DNA from: Alphaproteobacteria bacterium
Lineage (GTDB): Bacteria > Pseudomonadota > Alphaproteobacteria > Rickettsiales > UBA1997
Reading direction: 5' to 3'
Length of the DNA stretch: 64,000 nt
Assembly (NCBI GenBank): GCA_021151765.1
Contig: JAGKWR010000005.1
Span: forward strand, 45,556 to 109,555
Below, piece by piece: positions 1-9,339 of the stretch. The notes under the pieces are model-generated. The model did not search any database. It was not told the origin of the DNA and worked only from the letters and a program-made list of their open reading frames with translations. Every line of letters begins with the position of its first letter. Within the stretch, counting starts at the first letter, position 1. The translations under genes were made by a program, and so were the position numbers.

Positions 1-293
1 CAGAAAAAACCGAAATTACGGTTTCCGCTCAAAACATTATCAAAGATGAACAAAAATTCCTGCAAATTGTAGTTGCGGATCAAGGTTTTGGTATGACTCA
101 AGATCAAGTCAGAACAGCTTTTGAGAAATATAGAACAATTGAAAATCCAAACTCCGGAATTGTTGATTCCTTCGGTCTTGGATTACCAATCACAAAACAG
201 TTAGTCGAACTACAAAACGGCACAATATCAGTTAAGTCAGAAGTTGGGAAAGGCAGCGAATTTATTTTAGAGTTCCCCTATTTGAAGCAATAA
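1..293 (+). CDS. Sensor histidine kinase, C-terminal ATPase part (5' end outside window)
   Basis: Open from the window edge (frame from base 3) to the stop at 291-293. The visible ~96 residues are the end of a GHKL HATPase_c domain: VVADQGFGM is the G1 box (DxGxGM), GLGLPITKQLVELQNG is the G2 region, and the tail GSEFILEFP is the usual last strand. In this family the domain binds ATP and phosphorylates the kinase's own DHp histidine. The sensor and DHp parts lie outside the window, so the stimulus and partner regulator are unknown. Confidence 0.85.
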   Translation, partial: EKTEITVSAQNIIKDEQKFLQIVVADQGFGMTQDQVRTAFEKYRTIENPNSGIVDSFGLGLPITKQLVELQNGTISVKSEVGKGSEFILEFPYLKQ

Positions 294-391
294 GAACCAC
301 CACTACGCTAAACCACTTGAGGCGTGTGCCCTTGTGGCTTTTGGATGATTCATCACATCGTCCAGAAGTTTGGTTTAGTGCTAGTTCAATA
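294..391 (+). other. Intergenic element able to fold; related to the one at 1217
   Basis: This gap between the kinase and the acetyltransferase contains CCACCACTACGC (297-308). ACGC (305-308) can pair with GCGT (322-325), or CTAAACC (308-314) can pair with GGTTTAG (372-378). A further hairpin TGGATGA/TCGTCCA lies in between. The CCACCACNACGC-AAACC-GCGTG layout recurs at 1225-1248 after the next gene. It could be a structured RNA, a palindromic repeat or a transcript end. No U-run follows, so it is not a classical intrinsic terminator. Function unknown. Confidence 0.3.
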
Positions 392-411
392 CGAAAATCA
401 CAACACCAGTC

Positions 412-1203
412 ATGGATAAAAAAAACAAAAATAATCTCAGAAACTCTGAGATCAAAACTACCACCGATCACTCATTCAAAACACAGACACACTCTATATT
501 TGAAGATGACCAAATAAAATCACCATTAACTGCCTCTGACTTAAATCTAAGACTATTATCAGGAAACGATGATGATTACGCCATATTTAAGCAGATCATC
601 ACTGACAAGGATGTGGTTTTTAACTCTTGGTTTATTGCAAGTCGCTTTGATATGTCGGCGCTGAAGAATTATTGCGATAGTTTTGAGTTAAAAATAAATC
701 TCACACTTTCCGATGATCCTGATGTGAAATTACCCGAAGAAATTATCAGCCAAATCGCTAAAAAAAGCTCAACTCAGCTTGCAATAGATAGATTCTTTAA
801 CTTGGAAGGACGCGACAAAATTTTAAAAGAACTCTACAAAATCATTACCCGTAATTCTGACAAAACTGGTCTTGGATATTTTATATTTGAAGACACAGCA
901 AAAAACCTGCTCGGCGGTGGTGCACTTGTTATAATCGATGAGGAAGAAAAAGTTAAAAAATTTGACCTAGCACTTCACACTTTAGAACAACATCGCGGCA
1001 TCGGAAACTTATGCCTTCAAAAATTGTTTAAAATTGCTTTTGAAGAAAAAAATGCAGATGAAATTTGGGTTAGACCAGCCAGAGAAAGTATTAAGATTGC
1101 CAGCTTCATGAGCAAGCACGGAATGATAATAAAAGAAGATAAGAAAAGCGGCGAAGAATTTTATTTCATCAACAAGGACATCTACGAATCTTTAAACAAA
1201 TAA
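412..1203 (+). CDS. GNAT-family acetyltransferase-like protein
   Basis: 263 residues. The C-terminal half has a GNAT fold: a strand with GYFIFED and GGALVII, then the acetyl-CoA motif A HRGIGNLCLQKLFKIAF near residues 196-212, with the RGIGN loop that holds the CoA pyrophosphate. The first ~130 residues are not recognised and may be a substrate or partner domain. GNAT enzymes move acetyl from acetyl-CoA to an amine, but the target cannot be read from sequence. It lies alone between two foldable intergenic elements, on the same strand as the kinase. Confidence 0.7.
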   Translation: MDKKNKNNLRNSEIKTTTDHSFKTQTHSIFEDDQIKSPLTASDLNLRLLSGNDDDYAIFKQIITDKDVVFNSWFIASRFDMSALKNYCDSFELKINLTLSDDPDVKLPEEIISQIAKKSSTQLAIDRFFNLEGRDKILKELYKIITRNSDKTGLGYFIFEDTAKNLLGGGALVIIDEEEKVKKFDLALHTLEQHRGIGNLCLQKLFKIAFEEKNADEIWVRPARESIKIASFMSKHGMIIKEDKKSGEEFYFINKDIYESLNK

Positions 1204-1216
1204 GTCCAAAGAAAAT

Positions 1217-1297
1217 GTCGGGAGCCACCACCACGCAAACCCGGCGTGTTGATGAGTCTTCCCCCTAAAGGTTTTTTATAACCCATCAACTCCCGAC
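1217..1297 (+). other. Three-way-junction-like inverted repeat element
   Basis: GTCGGGAG (1217-1224) pairs perfectly with CTCCCGAC (1290-1297). Inside, CACGC (1232-1236) pairs with GCGTG (1244-1248) and GTTGATG (1248-1254) with CATCAAC (1284-1290). This gives a closing stem with two internal arms. It lies just after the acetyltransferase stop, and its CCACCACCACGC start matches the element at 297. It may be a small RNA, a repeat element or a transcript-end structure. No long U-run follows the stem. Confidence 0.4.
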
Positions 1298-1327
1298 AAA
1301 CCCAAAATTATAAAAAAATACTAATTT

Positions 1328-4099
1328 TCAAGTCTTGTCTCTGCCATCGCTGTTTTTATCTGCAGATTTTATTTTCTCTGCCCATTGAATATTTTTAACT
1401 TTTCTTTCTGCTGATAATGCTTCCAAAGCAGAATTGTATCCGCTTTTCTTCAAAGTTGCTTCAACAGAATCAATCTCTCTACTCTCTTTTTTAAACTCAT
1501 CATACACTTTTTTAACCCTAAACCCTCTGTACGCTGACTGTATTTTTAGAGATGCACTTGGCTCATCTATTGGTGATTGGATCGCACTTGCTGTCGAAGT
1601 TGGCTTTTGTAACTCGGATATTTTTCTGCTTCTAATTTCCTCGGAATGCCTTTCAATAAATTCTCTACTTTTTGTAACGAACACTTCTTTGTAATATTGG
1701 GTAAGTTTACGAAGCGGTTCGATTGATTCAAAATCTTGAGTATCTTCCTGAGTCACCATTGTTTGAGCTACTCTAACAATAAGCTCTTTTGATATCTTAT
1801 CTTCATCATAATCCAAAGCTTCTATAATCGTCATCGGCAATTTTGATTTAGATTTTTGAAGCTCTCTTAGCTCTGCAATAATATCTGTAAAAAACCTTTT
1901 AGTAGACTCATCATTTTCCGCATAAGGAATCGCATTATTCTGCCATATCAAATAACATGCTTGGTGACATAACTCATGAATCGTGGTTCCCATAGTTTCT
2001 CTAAGCTCCCTTGCACCAGCAGCAACATAGATTTCTGATTGCTGTAAAACGGTGTTACCTCTAGTTTCTGCTGCAGCTGATGAATAAATGTGAACGATGT
2101 CACCCTTAGATAAATCAAGAGTTATCCGAAGATTTGGATCAGATTTGACAACAGAAAGAATTGGCATCAAAAAATTATTGGTGGAGATATCACTCAATAA
2201 AAACTCTCTGAATTGTTGTGTAAACTGATTTCGGTTTTCTTCTTCCAGCCCTCTCAAAGTTAACTTTGACATCAAATAATCAATTGGCGCTGCGGTTGGA
2301 GAAGAAAGGTATTTATCCTGCAACAACGATATTTGAATTTTCTCATCTCTTGTAAAGTCCACAAGATAGCTCTGATGATTTAATTCACTTTTGATATCCT
2401 GACTCATCAACAACGCTAAAACTTCGTAATTTTTATTTGTAGAAGCTGTTTCAAGAAGAACTTTTGCAAGCTTTGCATCACCGGAAAATTTTATCTTCAA
2501 TCCGTCTCTCAAAACAGATTGAATTGCAGCAATATTTCCATCAACAGCACTCGTTAACAAAATTTGCTGTTTGTCAAAAAATTCTTTTAGCAGTGCTTTA
2601 GTGGCTTCTTTCTTTTCACCATCTGAGATTTTTTCTGCAAATTCACGCAATTCATTTTCAACTTCCAAACCTCTCGATAAAACTTTTCGCAAAGAATCAA
2701 GATGACTTCTTTCAATTAACTTTCTGACAAAAGTTTCATTAAACAAATCATTATCCTCTACGCCTTGATCAATAAGATGAGAAATAACTTCATCGGATGA
2801 TGCATAATGTAGCGGTTTCCCCCCAACCTGATCTGATCTAGGTAAAAGATTTGGATATCGATCTGAGAGCAGTTTCAACATTTCCATCTTGTTTTGTTCA
2901 GCGGCTATGTGCGCAACATTTCTTCCATCCGATGGTGATATAATATTTGGATCCGCATTATTTTGAATAAGCCAGTCAAAAACAACAATATTACCTGTAT
3001 AAGTTGCCATGTGAAGCAAGCTATATCCATCTTGTTCTGGAAAGGTAGAATTAAAGTTAAATTCTTTTTGTTTTAGCATCTCTAACATAGAGATCAGTTC
3101 AACATCTTCAAATTCAGACCAATTATTGAATAAATTATCGACTAATTTTGTTTTAATCGCTTGCTCTAGTTCTTCTTTTTTTGCAGAGATGATCGAAACT
3201 TTTGTCCCAAATTTTACATCTAATAATTTTTCTCTGTCGGCAATAACTCCAATCAACATATCAACAAAATGATCGTCAATATCTTCTCCATCAAAAAATA
3301 TTGATTCTAAATTTTCGTTTCGAACTAAAGATGTTTCAATGCTTTCTAAAATTTCTTGTAGCCATTCGGTTTTTACATATCTAATTAGTGGCCATTCGGT
3401 TGTTTCATAACTACTTAAGAATACTGGGTTACTTTTATTTTTAGTATCTTCTTTTTGTTTAATGGATAGACCAAGATTTTTTAAATACTTGTTATTAGCA
3501 ACCGCTTCCAGCATTGATACTACTGGCATTCCTGCTATTTCTACACGATCTTTTGTGTAAAATCTTGGAGAAATTTTTAATTCTAACTCCTCCAATTTTT
3601 CGTTGAGGTTGAGAAGGTTAAATAAATTCTGGATAATTTCAGGTGTACATAGATTTAATGTTAAATCTAGATACAAATTTGTTATCGCAGTTTCTGGAAG
3701 AGTTGCGATCAGTTTATTTATTTCTACCCACTCATCATCTGGGTGCTCCGGATAAAACTCAATATTATCTCCAAATCCAAATGTGGTTAATCGGCTATTT
3801 TCTCTAAAACTATTAACCAACGCTGACAGTTGTTCGAAGTTAATATCATTTGGCAAATAAAGAGCCTCTATATTTGTATGTTGTAAGTTCTCGGCCAATA
3901 AGTCATATCCATGAGAGGTGTCTGATATAATTCTAGAATCGTATGCTCTCAAATCGATAACCGTGTCATCACCAGCATTTCGTATCATTTCCACGATTGG
4001 ATCTTGAAATACTTCTTTATGTATCATCTGGTAGTGAGTCTCTATATCTTCTTTAAAATAATCTAATGCTTGTAGCAAGAGCTTCTTAGGATCTTTCAT
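1328..4099 (-). CDS. Multidomain effector-like protein: LRR-like, ankyrin, HExxH zincin and IQ motif
   Basis: 923 residues with no signal peptide seen. Residues ~75-330 hold leucine-rich, repeat-like segments (for example EALYLPNDI, TNLYLDLTLN, LEELELKI). Residues ~355-450 hold two to three ankyrin repeats (DGYSLLHMATYTGN, DGRNVAHIAAEQNK, GGKPLHYAS). HELCH at ~705-709 is a metallopeptidase-type HExxH motif. Near residue 850, IQSAYRGFRVKK fits the calmodulin-binding IQ consensus IQxxxRGxxxK, and a charged helical tail follows. The mix of protein-interaction repeats, a protease motif and a eukaryotic-type IQ motif suggests a secreted effector acting in a eukaryotic host. That is inference: zinc binding and secretion are unproven. 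Confidence 0.65.
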   Translation of the reverse strand: MKDPKKLLLQALDYFKEDIETHYQMIHKEVFQDPIVEMIRNAGDDTVIDLRAYDSRIISDTSHGYDLLAENLQHTNIEALYLPNDINFEQLSALVNSFRENSRLTTFGFGDNIEFYPEHPDDEWVEINKLIATLPETAITNLYLDLTLNLCTPEIIQNLFNLLNLNEKLEELELKISPRFYTKDRVEIAGMPVVSMLEAVANNKYLKNLGLSIKQKEDTKNKSNPVFLSSYETTEWPLIRYVKTEWLQEILESIETSLVRNENLESIFFDGEDIDDHFVDMLIGVIADREKLLDVKFGTKVSIISAKKEELEQAIKTKLVDNLFNNWSEFEDVELISMLEMLKQKEFNFNSTFPEQDGYSLLHMATYTGNIVVFDWLIQNNADPNIISPSDGRNVAHIAAEQNKMEMLKLLSDRYPNLLPRSDQVGGKPLHYASSDEVISHLIDQGVEDNDLFNETFVRKLIERSHLDSLRKVLSRGLEVENELREFAEKISDGEKKEATKALLKEFFDKQQILLTSAVDGNIAAIQSVLRDGLKIKFSGDAKLAKVLLETASTNKNYEVLALLMSQDIKSELNHQSYLVDFTRDEKIQISLLQDKYLSSPTAAPIDYLMSKLTLRGLEEENRNQFTQQFREFLLSDISTNNFLMPILSVVKSDPNLRITLDLSKGDIVHIYSSAAAETRGNTVLQQSEIYVAAGARELRETMGTTIHELCHQACYLIWQNNAIPYAENDESTKRFFTDIIAELRELQKSKSKLPMTIIEALDYDEDKISKELIVRVAQTMVTQEDTQDFESIEPLRKLTQYYKEVFVTKSREFIERHSEEIRSRKISELQKPTSTASAIQSPIDEPSASLKIQSAYRGFRVKKVYDEFKKESREIDSVEATLKKSGYNSALEALSAERKVKNIQWAEKIKSADKNSDGRDKT

Positions 4100-4214
4100 A
4101 AAGTTGTTAAGTAGTTCTCGATGCGTATGAACATGCTTATTTCTTAAATTGATAACAAAACAAGAAGCAGATTACAAAACAGAAGTAAAATAGAGTAATA
4201 GTCAGATGCGAATT

Positions 4215-6278
4215 TTAACTAACCAACCCTAAATCTTTCATATATTTTTCTTTGCGTTTTCTAGCTAGTTCGGCAAAACGCTGAACACTCATCACCTCAT
4301 AAGTTATGCTTACGATATCGTTGTTAGAATTGCGGCTTGTCTTAGTTTTGAAATAATGTTCCCGTTTTTTAATAGTGGCATATTCATATTCTCCCCTTGT
4401 TAAAACGGTATGATCATCTTCAGCTATTGAGCTGACACACACGCACACAAATCTGGTATATCTACTATCAACCTCAGATATTGTCATGGCGTAATCTCCA
4501 GCTTGCCCAAGAATATTCCAAATCTTATCGCCGGAATTTTCTCGTTTAAATTCAGCTATCAGAACCGGCTCTCCGCTTTCTATTTCCTCTAATGGTTGAA
4601 AAACACATACATCAGGTCTTTTGTTTTGGTATTTATCTTTGATATTAGGAGTTTTGAGTATTTGGTTATCAAAATCTTTTAGCTGCGTTTCTGAAGCTAT
4701 ATACTCATAATTATACCCTACAAAAGAGTCATCTATTAGCCACAGATTTGCTTGACTATAAGCATTTTTTGCACCTTGTTCGGAAAGCTTATCGGTTAAA
4801 ACGACATCTACTCCACGTTCTTTTGTTACGCTATTGAATCGCGGAAAAACTAGATCATGTATGTAATGCTCAGCACCTTCTTGCTTTAGGCACTCCTCAA
4901 GTTGTTGTAGTGTTGAATACTCTTCTGAAATAGTTCTTGATAAAATATGTTTTCTAAAAAGTGGAATGGCATCTGCAACAGCATGGGCTTTGTCTCGTAT
5001 AGCTTTTGCTCTTTCCTCTTCAGCGAAAAGATTTGATATTGTAACCCCGTTTTTATAATCGCTCTCCTCAAGGACGGTTTTGAATTCTTCAATTTTTTTC
5101 TGAAATTTGTTAAAATTATCAAATTCTGTTTTGACAGATTTTACATATCCATTTTCTGCCATCTTTTCTTCCGAATCATCTGGATTGTATTCAAAATCAA
5201 CATCCTTAAGAAACGGATATTTTTTTATGACATTTTCTCGTTTAGAATTCCTATCGACGTAGTAACTTTTCAACTGCTCTGACAGATTTTTTTCTGCCGC
5301 TTTATTGCAAGCCTTTGCGATTGACTCAAACTTATCCTTATCGACATAAAATTCCGACCTATCATCCGATACATATTTGTTTAGATATTCTGACTCTACA
5401 ATTCCAATATACCTCTTATTTGCTTCATTGAATAATTGAGATGGCTTGTCTTTAAAAAAACTTGCATCCTTTTCAACTTCTATGTTGTCAGCCACATAAG
5501 CTACATAGTTCTTCTTCTCATTGGTTTTAGAGGAAATTTTGTCGGTACATAAATGGTAAATAGTAAATGACTCAGAAATACCATCGACTGACACAATCTC
5601 ATCACAGCCCGCTAAATCAATAATCTCGTTATTCGTAATGAATGGCTCGTTTTGAAGTGTGATGTTGAGTGAATAACCATCTTTTTTTAACAAAGCTAAT
5701 TTCAGCAATAGCTTTGACTCAATTTTTGTTTTTATCTCCTCTAATTCTATAGCTTTAATCTGTATAGGATCGTCAAATTTATCATTTTTTTTGCTGAGAT
5801 CATAAAAGCACTCAACGATTGTTTTTTTATTAGTTGATGGGGTTTGAAATGCTTTAGAGAAACCCTCTTCATCATGGTTGTAATTTGACTCAGACAAGTT
5901 AAAGCTGAAATATTCATCACCATTAAAACTGGTTATTTTAATCTCGTGAAATGACCTTAAAATTTCAAACTTACCCATTCCTCTACATCCAAGATTTTGA
6001 TTGGTGGTAGAATTAATAGTCTTAAAAGATTTGAGCTGTTTTTCATTAAAACCGATACCATGATCAACTATTTTAAGATAATTTATGAATTCTTTTTCAT
6101 CGCTAATGGATTCGGTTTTAAGCTCTATATCTATAAAAATATTTTTGTCTGAATTTTCGTTATTTTTCTCAGCATTGATCGCATTCACTATCAGCTCATA
6201 TACAGGACTTAGTGAATCGTAACCCCTATTACCTTTGCGCCTTATTTTATTTACCGTTCCAAGTAGATCAAAAGACAT
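4215..6278 (-). CDS. GHKL (Hsp90/MutL-type) ATPase fused to a PD-(D/E)XK nuclease domain
   Basis: 687 residues. The N terminus carries the Bergerat ATP fold: the N box with ELIVNAINA (~27-35), the G1 motif DHGIGF (~72-77), and the lid GCRGMGKFE (~97-105). A long helical middle follows. Near residues 555-580 RPDVCVF and LIAEFKRE form the D...ExK core of a PD-(D/E)XK nuclease. The layout suggests ATP-driven DNA cleavage, as in other GHKL-nuclease conflict proteins. It lies 148 bp from, and divergent to, two further nuclease-type genes, so an anti-phage role is likely. The specific system is not recognised. Confidence 0.65.
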   Translation of the reverse strand: MSFDLLGTVNKIRRKGNRGYDSLSPVYELIVNAINAEKNNENSDKNIFIDIELKTESISDEKEFINYLKIVDHGIGFNEKQLKSFKTINSTTNQNLGCRGMGKFEILRSFHEIKITSFNGDEYFSFNLSESNYNHDEEGFSKAFQTPSTNKKTIVECFYDLSKKNDKFDDPIQIKAIELEEIKTKIESKLLLKLALLKKDGYSLNITLQNEPFITNNEIIDLAGCDEIVSVDGISESFTIYHLCTDKISSKTNEKKNYVAYVADNIEVEKDASFFKDKPSQLFNEANKRYIGIVESEYLNKYVSDDRSEFYVDKDKFESIAKACNKAAEKNLSEQLKSYYVDRNSKRENVIKKYPFLKDVDFEYNPDDSEEKMAENGYVKSVKTEFDNFNKFQKKIEEFKTVLEESDYKNGVTISNLFAEEERAKAIRDKAHAVADAIPLFRKHILSRTISEEYSTLQQLEECLKQEGAEHYIHDLVFPRFNSVTKERGVDVVLTDKLSEQGAKNAYSQANLWLIDDSFVGYNYEYIASETQLKDFDNQILKTPNIKDKYQNKRPDVCVFQPLEEIESGEPVLIAEFKRENSGDKIWNILGQAGDYAMTISEVDSRYTRFVCVCVSSIAEDDHTVLTRGEYEYATIKKREHYFKTKTSRNSNNDIVSITYEVMSVQRFAELARKRKEKYMKDLGLVS

Positions 6279-6426
6279 TTTGAATTAAATTTTTAGTTAT
6301 ACAAAAACCACAAGATATACTCTAAGCTAATCAAAATTAATTAAAAAATGCAGCGCTTTCTTCTTATGAAGAAAGGAAAAAATATTAAGACTATTTCTTA
6401 TAAAAAGTAAATCAGATCAAACAGAT
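6279..6426. promoter_or_regulatory. Divergent promoter region of the defence genes with an 8-4-8 inverted repeat
   Basis: This 148-bp AT-rich gap separates the two divergent defence transcripts and must hold both promoters. CTTTCTTC (6356-6363) and GAAGAAAG (6368-6375) form a perfect inverted repeat with a 4-bp centre, a plausible operator. No confident -35/-10 pair was picked. Confidence 0.4.
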
Positions 6427-7371
6427 ATGTTGGGAAAACTAGAAAAAGTCGATCTTCGCCAAATCTGGCAAACAGAAGGACAAGATTTTACGCCGTGGCT
6501 TGCGCGTGAAGAAAATTTAGAAATGCTTGGAGAAGTGATTGGAATAGAGCTGGAACTTGAAGCTCAGGAAAAAGATGTGGGTCCGTTTAGAGCGGATATT
6601 TTGTGCAAAAATATCGAAGATGAAAGCTTAGTTTTAATCGAAAATCAGATTGAAAGAACAGATCATAAACATCTTGGTCAGCTTTTAACTTACGCTGCTG
6701 GATTACAGTCGGTTACTATTGTGTGGGTTGCAGCAAAATTCACTGAAGAACATCGTGCAGCGCTTGATTGGCTTAATGAAATTACTGATAAAAAATTTCG
6801 TTTTTTTGGATTAGAAGTGGAGTTGTGGAAAATTGATAATTCTGTCGCAGCGCCAAAATTTAATGTAATTTCCAAGCCAAATAACTGGAGTAAAACTGTT
6901 TCTGACGCAGCAAAAGAAATTGAAAATCAAACCACTTCTGAAACCAAAAAATTGCAATATCGTTATTGGGTAGCGTTGGTTGATTATCTTGAAGAAGTGA
7001 GATCAAAACTTCGACCTCAAACTCCAAGCCCGAAACATTGGTTAACTTTCACAATTGGTCGCAGTGGTTTTCATTTAAACGCTCTTCTTAACACGCGTGA
7101 AAATAAAATTGGCATTGAGTTGGTGATTACTGATAAAGATGAAGGAAAGGCTTTTTATCAGCTTCTTTTGAGGGATAAGGAGGCAATAGAAAAAGAAATG
7201 GGATGTGTTTTGGAATGGAGGGAAAATTTGAAAAAAACTCAATCAAAAATTGCTTTGTTTAAGAGTGGTGACATCGCTGATGAAAAAGACAGATCTTTGC
7301 AGCAAGAGTGGATTAAAAATACTTTGGAAAAATTTGATTCTGTTTTTAGGTCAAGAATTAAGAATCTTTAA
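6427..7371 (+). CDS. DUF4268-type protein with PD-(D/E)XK-like core
   Basis: 314 residues. The first half has the restriction-endonuclease-like core common in DUF4268 proteins: FRADILC (~59-65, metal-binding Asp) followed by LVLIENQIE (~74-82) and a helix with HLGQLLTYAAGL. The second half (WRENLKKTQSKIAL near the end) matches the DUF4268 C-terminal region. Proteins of this family often accompany restriction or other defence genes; biochemical function is not established. It is followed after 23 bp by the GmrSD-like gene, probably in one transcript. Confidence 0.65.
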   Translation: MLGKLEKVDLRQIWQTEGQDFTPWLAREENLEMLGEVIGIELELEAQEKDVGPFRADILCKNIEDESLVLIENQIERTDHKHLGQLLTYAAGLQSVTIVWVAAKFTEEHRAALDWLNEITDKKFRFFGLEVELWKIDNSVAAPKFNVISKPNNWSKTVSDAAKEIENQTTSETKKLQYRYWVALVDYLEEVRSKLRPQTPSPKHWLTFTIGRSGFHLNALLNTRENKIGIELVITDKDEGKAFYQLLLRDKEAIEKEMGCVLEWRENLKKTQSKIALFKSGDIADEKDRSLQQEWIKNTLEKFDSVFRSRIKNL

Positions 7372-7394
7372 GATAACATCAAATCGCAAAATAA

Positions 7395-9314
7395 ATGAAG
7401 CTTAATAGCCTACATGAAATATTCACCGGACGAATAATAAGGATTCCTGATTATCAACGAGGATATTCTTGGCAAAAACACCAACTTGAAGACTTCTGGG
7501 AAGATTTACTAAGACTTGAAACTGAAAAGGTTCATTATACTGGAGTTGTCACTTTAGAGCCTGTGAAAGAAGAGATTTGGAAAAAATGGGAAGAAGATAG
7601 ATGGTTTATTGATGTAGGATTTAAGGCATTTTATATAGTTGATGGTCAACAAAGAATTACAACATCTATAATTTTGATACAGGCAATTTTGGAATCAGTT
7701 CCAAAAGATAGCATGATGAATCATCAATCATTTTCAGAGATAGTAAAACATTACATTCTATGCAAAGCTCCTGATGGACAGCGTAAAAGTTTTTTATTTG
7801 GGTATGAAAAAGACAATCCTAGCTATGAGTTTCTCAAAACCGCAATATTTGGAATTCATTCGCACAGTAATTTAGATCAACAGACTTTGTATACTCACAA
7901 TCTTCAAGCTGCAAAAGATTACTTTAAAGAGAAATTGAGTGTAATAAAACCAGAAGAGATTAACATTTTATTCAAGAAACTTACTCAAAAACTTAAGTTT
8001 AATTTATATGCAATTAGTGATGAGGTGGATGTATGCGTTATCTTTGAAACAATGAATAACAGAGGGAAGCCTTTAACTAATCTAGAGTTACTCAAAAATA
8101 GGTTAATTTACCTTTCAACTTTGTTTAAAGATCATGAAGGACAAGAAATTCTGCGAAATAAAATTAATGATGCATGGAAAACTGTTTATGAGTACCTTGG
8201 CAAAAACCCAGAAGTTCCTCTAGATGATGATTTGTTCCTACGTGACCATTGGATAATGTATTTTAAATATACTCGTAACAAAGGTGATGATTACATAAAG
8301 TTTTTGCTTAATGAGAAATTCATAGATCAAAATATTTCTCGGGATAACCAATGCATTGATAAGAAGATCACGGCAGAAGAAATTGAAGCATATGTTACAA
8401 GTTTACAAACATCTATTAAGCCTTGGTTCTATATTCAGAATCCTCATTACCCAATTCATGGTTACAAAAATATAGCCAATCAAATTCTATTGGAAGATCT
8501 TACCAGACTTAGCTTTGGATCCTTTAAGCCATTGATAATGGCAGCATATGTTTCAAGTCAGAATATGGAAGATATTAATAAACTTTTGAGGGAAGCCGAA
8601 AGATATAATTTTGTACTTTTTCATCTTAGTAAGATGCGTTCTAACACAAAAGATTCAGAGTTGTTTGGTTACGCGCGTGAATTATTTGAAGGACGCACTA
8701 CAATTCAGGAAGTAATCGGAAAAATTAATGAGATAATTAAGAACGATTACAAACCAACAGATTTTTTAGAGCACATATCCAAAAAATATACGAGTGGTAG
8801 GCGCGAAGGTTTTTATAAATGGAATGGATTGAAATACTTTTTGTTTGAAAATGAGAAGCACCTCCAAAAGATAAGTAAACAATCTGATGATAATAAACTA
8901 GTTTGGGAAAAGTTTTTTAAGCCAGAAGAAGCAAAACAGAAAATTGTTACTGTTGAACATATTTTTCCTCAAACAGCAAAAGATAGTTATTGGCATGAAC
9001 GTTACAAAAATTTCGATGAAGGTGAAAAATTACGTTTAACTCATTCTTTGGGAAATCTTCTTCCACTATCTATATCTAAAAATTCCAGCTTACAAAATGA
9101 TCCATTTAAATTAAAAAAAGATAACGGTTCTGGGGTTGGATATTATAACGGATCAATATCTGAAAATGAAGTTAATAAAAATTCTGATTGGGATGCTAAA
9201 AATATTCTCGAAAGAGGAATGAATTTGCTAAATTTTATGGAAAAGAGATGGGATATTGATCTTGGTGATGACGAATTTAAGAAAAAATTATTACACTTAG
9301 AATTCGTAAAATAA
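7395..9314 (+). CDS. DUF262/DUF1524 (GmrSD-type) modification-dependent restriction protein
   Basis: 639 residues. The N-terminal DUF262 domain shows IPDYQRGYSW (17-26) and the NTP-binding signature DGQQR (83-87). The C-terminal DUF1524 domain has the HNH-type motif VEHIFPQ (~518) and a downstream LGNLLPLS...N segment (~550), both intact. In GmrSD, BrxU and SspE relatives, DUF262 hydrolyses nucleotide and DUF1524 cuts modified (for example glucosylated or phosphorothioated) DNA. The target here is unknown. It is full length and probably co-transcribed with the preceding DUF4268 gene. Confidence 0.8.
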   Translation: MKLNSLHEIFTGRIIRIPDYQRGYSWQKHQLEDFWEDLLRLETEKVHYTGVVTLEPVKEEIWKKWEEDRWFIDVGFKAFYIVDGQQRITTSIILIQAILESVPKDSMMNHQSFSEIVKHYILCKAPDGQRKSFLFGYEKDNPSYEFLKTAIFGIHSHSNLDQQTLYTHNLQAAKDYFKEKLSVIKPEEINILFKKLTQKLKFNLYAISDEVDVCVIFETMNNRGKPLTNLELLKNRLIYLSTLFKDHEGQEILRNKINDAWKTVYEYLGKNPEVPLDDDLFLRDHWIMYFKYTRNKGDDYIKFLLNEKFIDQNISRDNQCIDKKITAEEIEAYVTSLQTSIKPWFYIQNPHYPIHGYKNIANQILLEDLTRLSFGSFKPLIMAAYVSSQNMEDINKLLREAERYNFVLFHLSKMRSNTKDSELFGYARELFEGRTTIQEVIGKINEIIKNDYKPTDFLEHISKKYTSGRREGFYKWNGLKYFLFENEKHLQKISKQSDDNKLVWEKFFKPEEAKQKIVTVEHIFPQTAKDSYWHERYKNFDEGEKLRLTHSLGNLLPLSISKNSSLQNDPFKLKKDNGSGVGYYNGSISENEVNKNSDWDAKNILERGMNLLNFMEKRWDIDLGDDEFKKKLLHLEFVK

Positions 9315-9339
9315 GTTATTTTAGCTTTTGCAAAATCTC

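Noticed and set aside
317..517. Plus-strand frame overlapping the acetyltransferase start
   Set aside because: It runs through the foldable element and overlaps the well-supported gene in another frame.
1248..1290. Hammerhead ribozyme
   Set aside because: TTGATGAG resembles the CTGATGA core, but no matching GAAA segment and no three-stem arrangement of that type was found.
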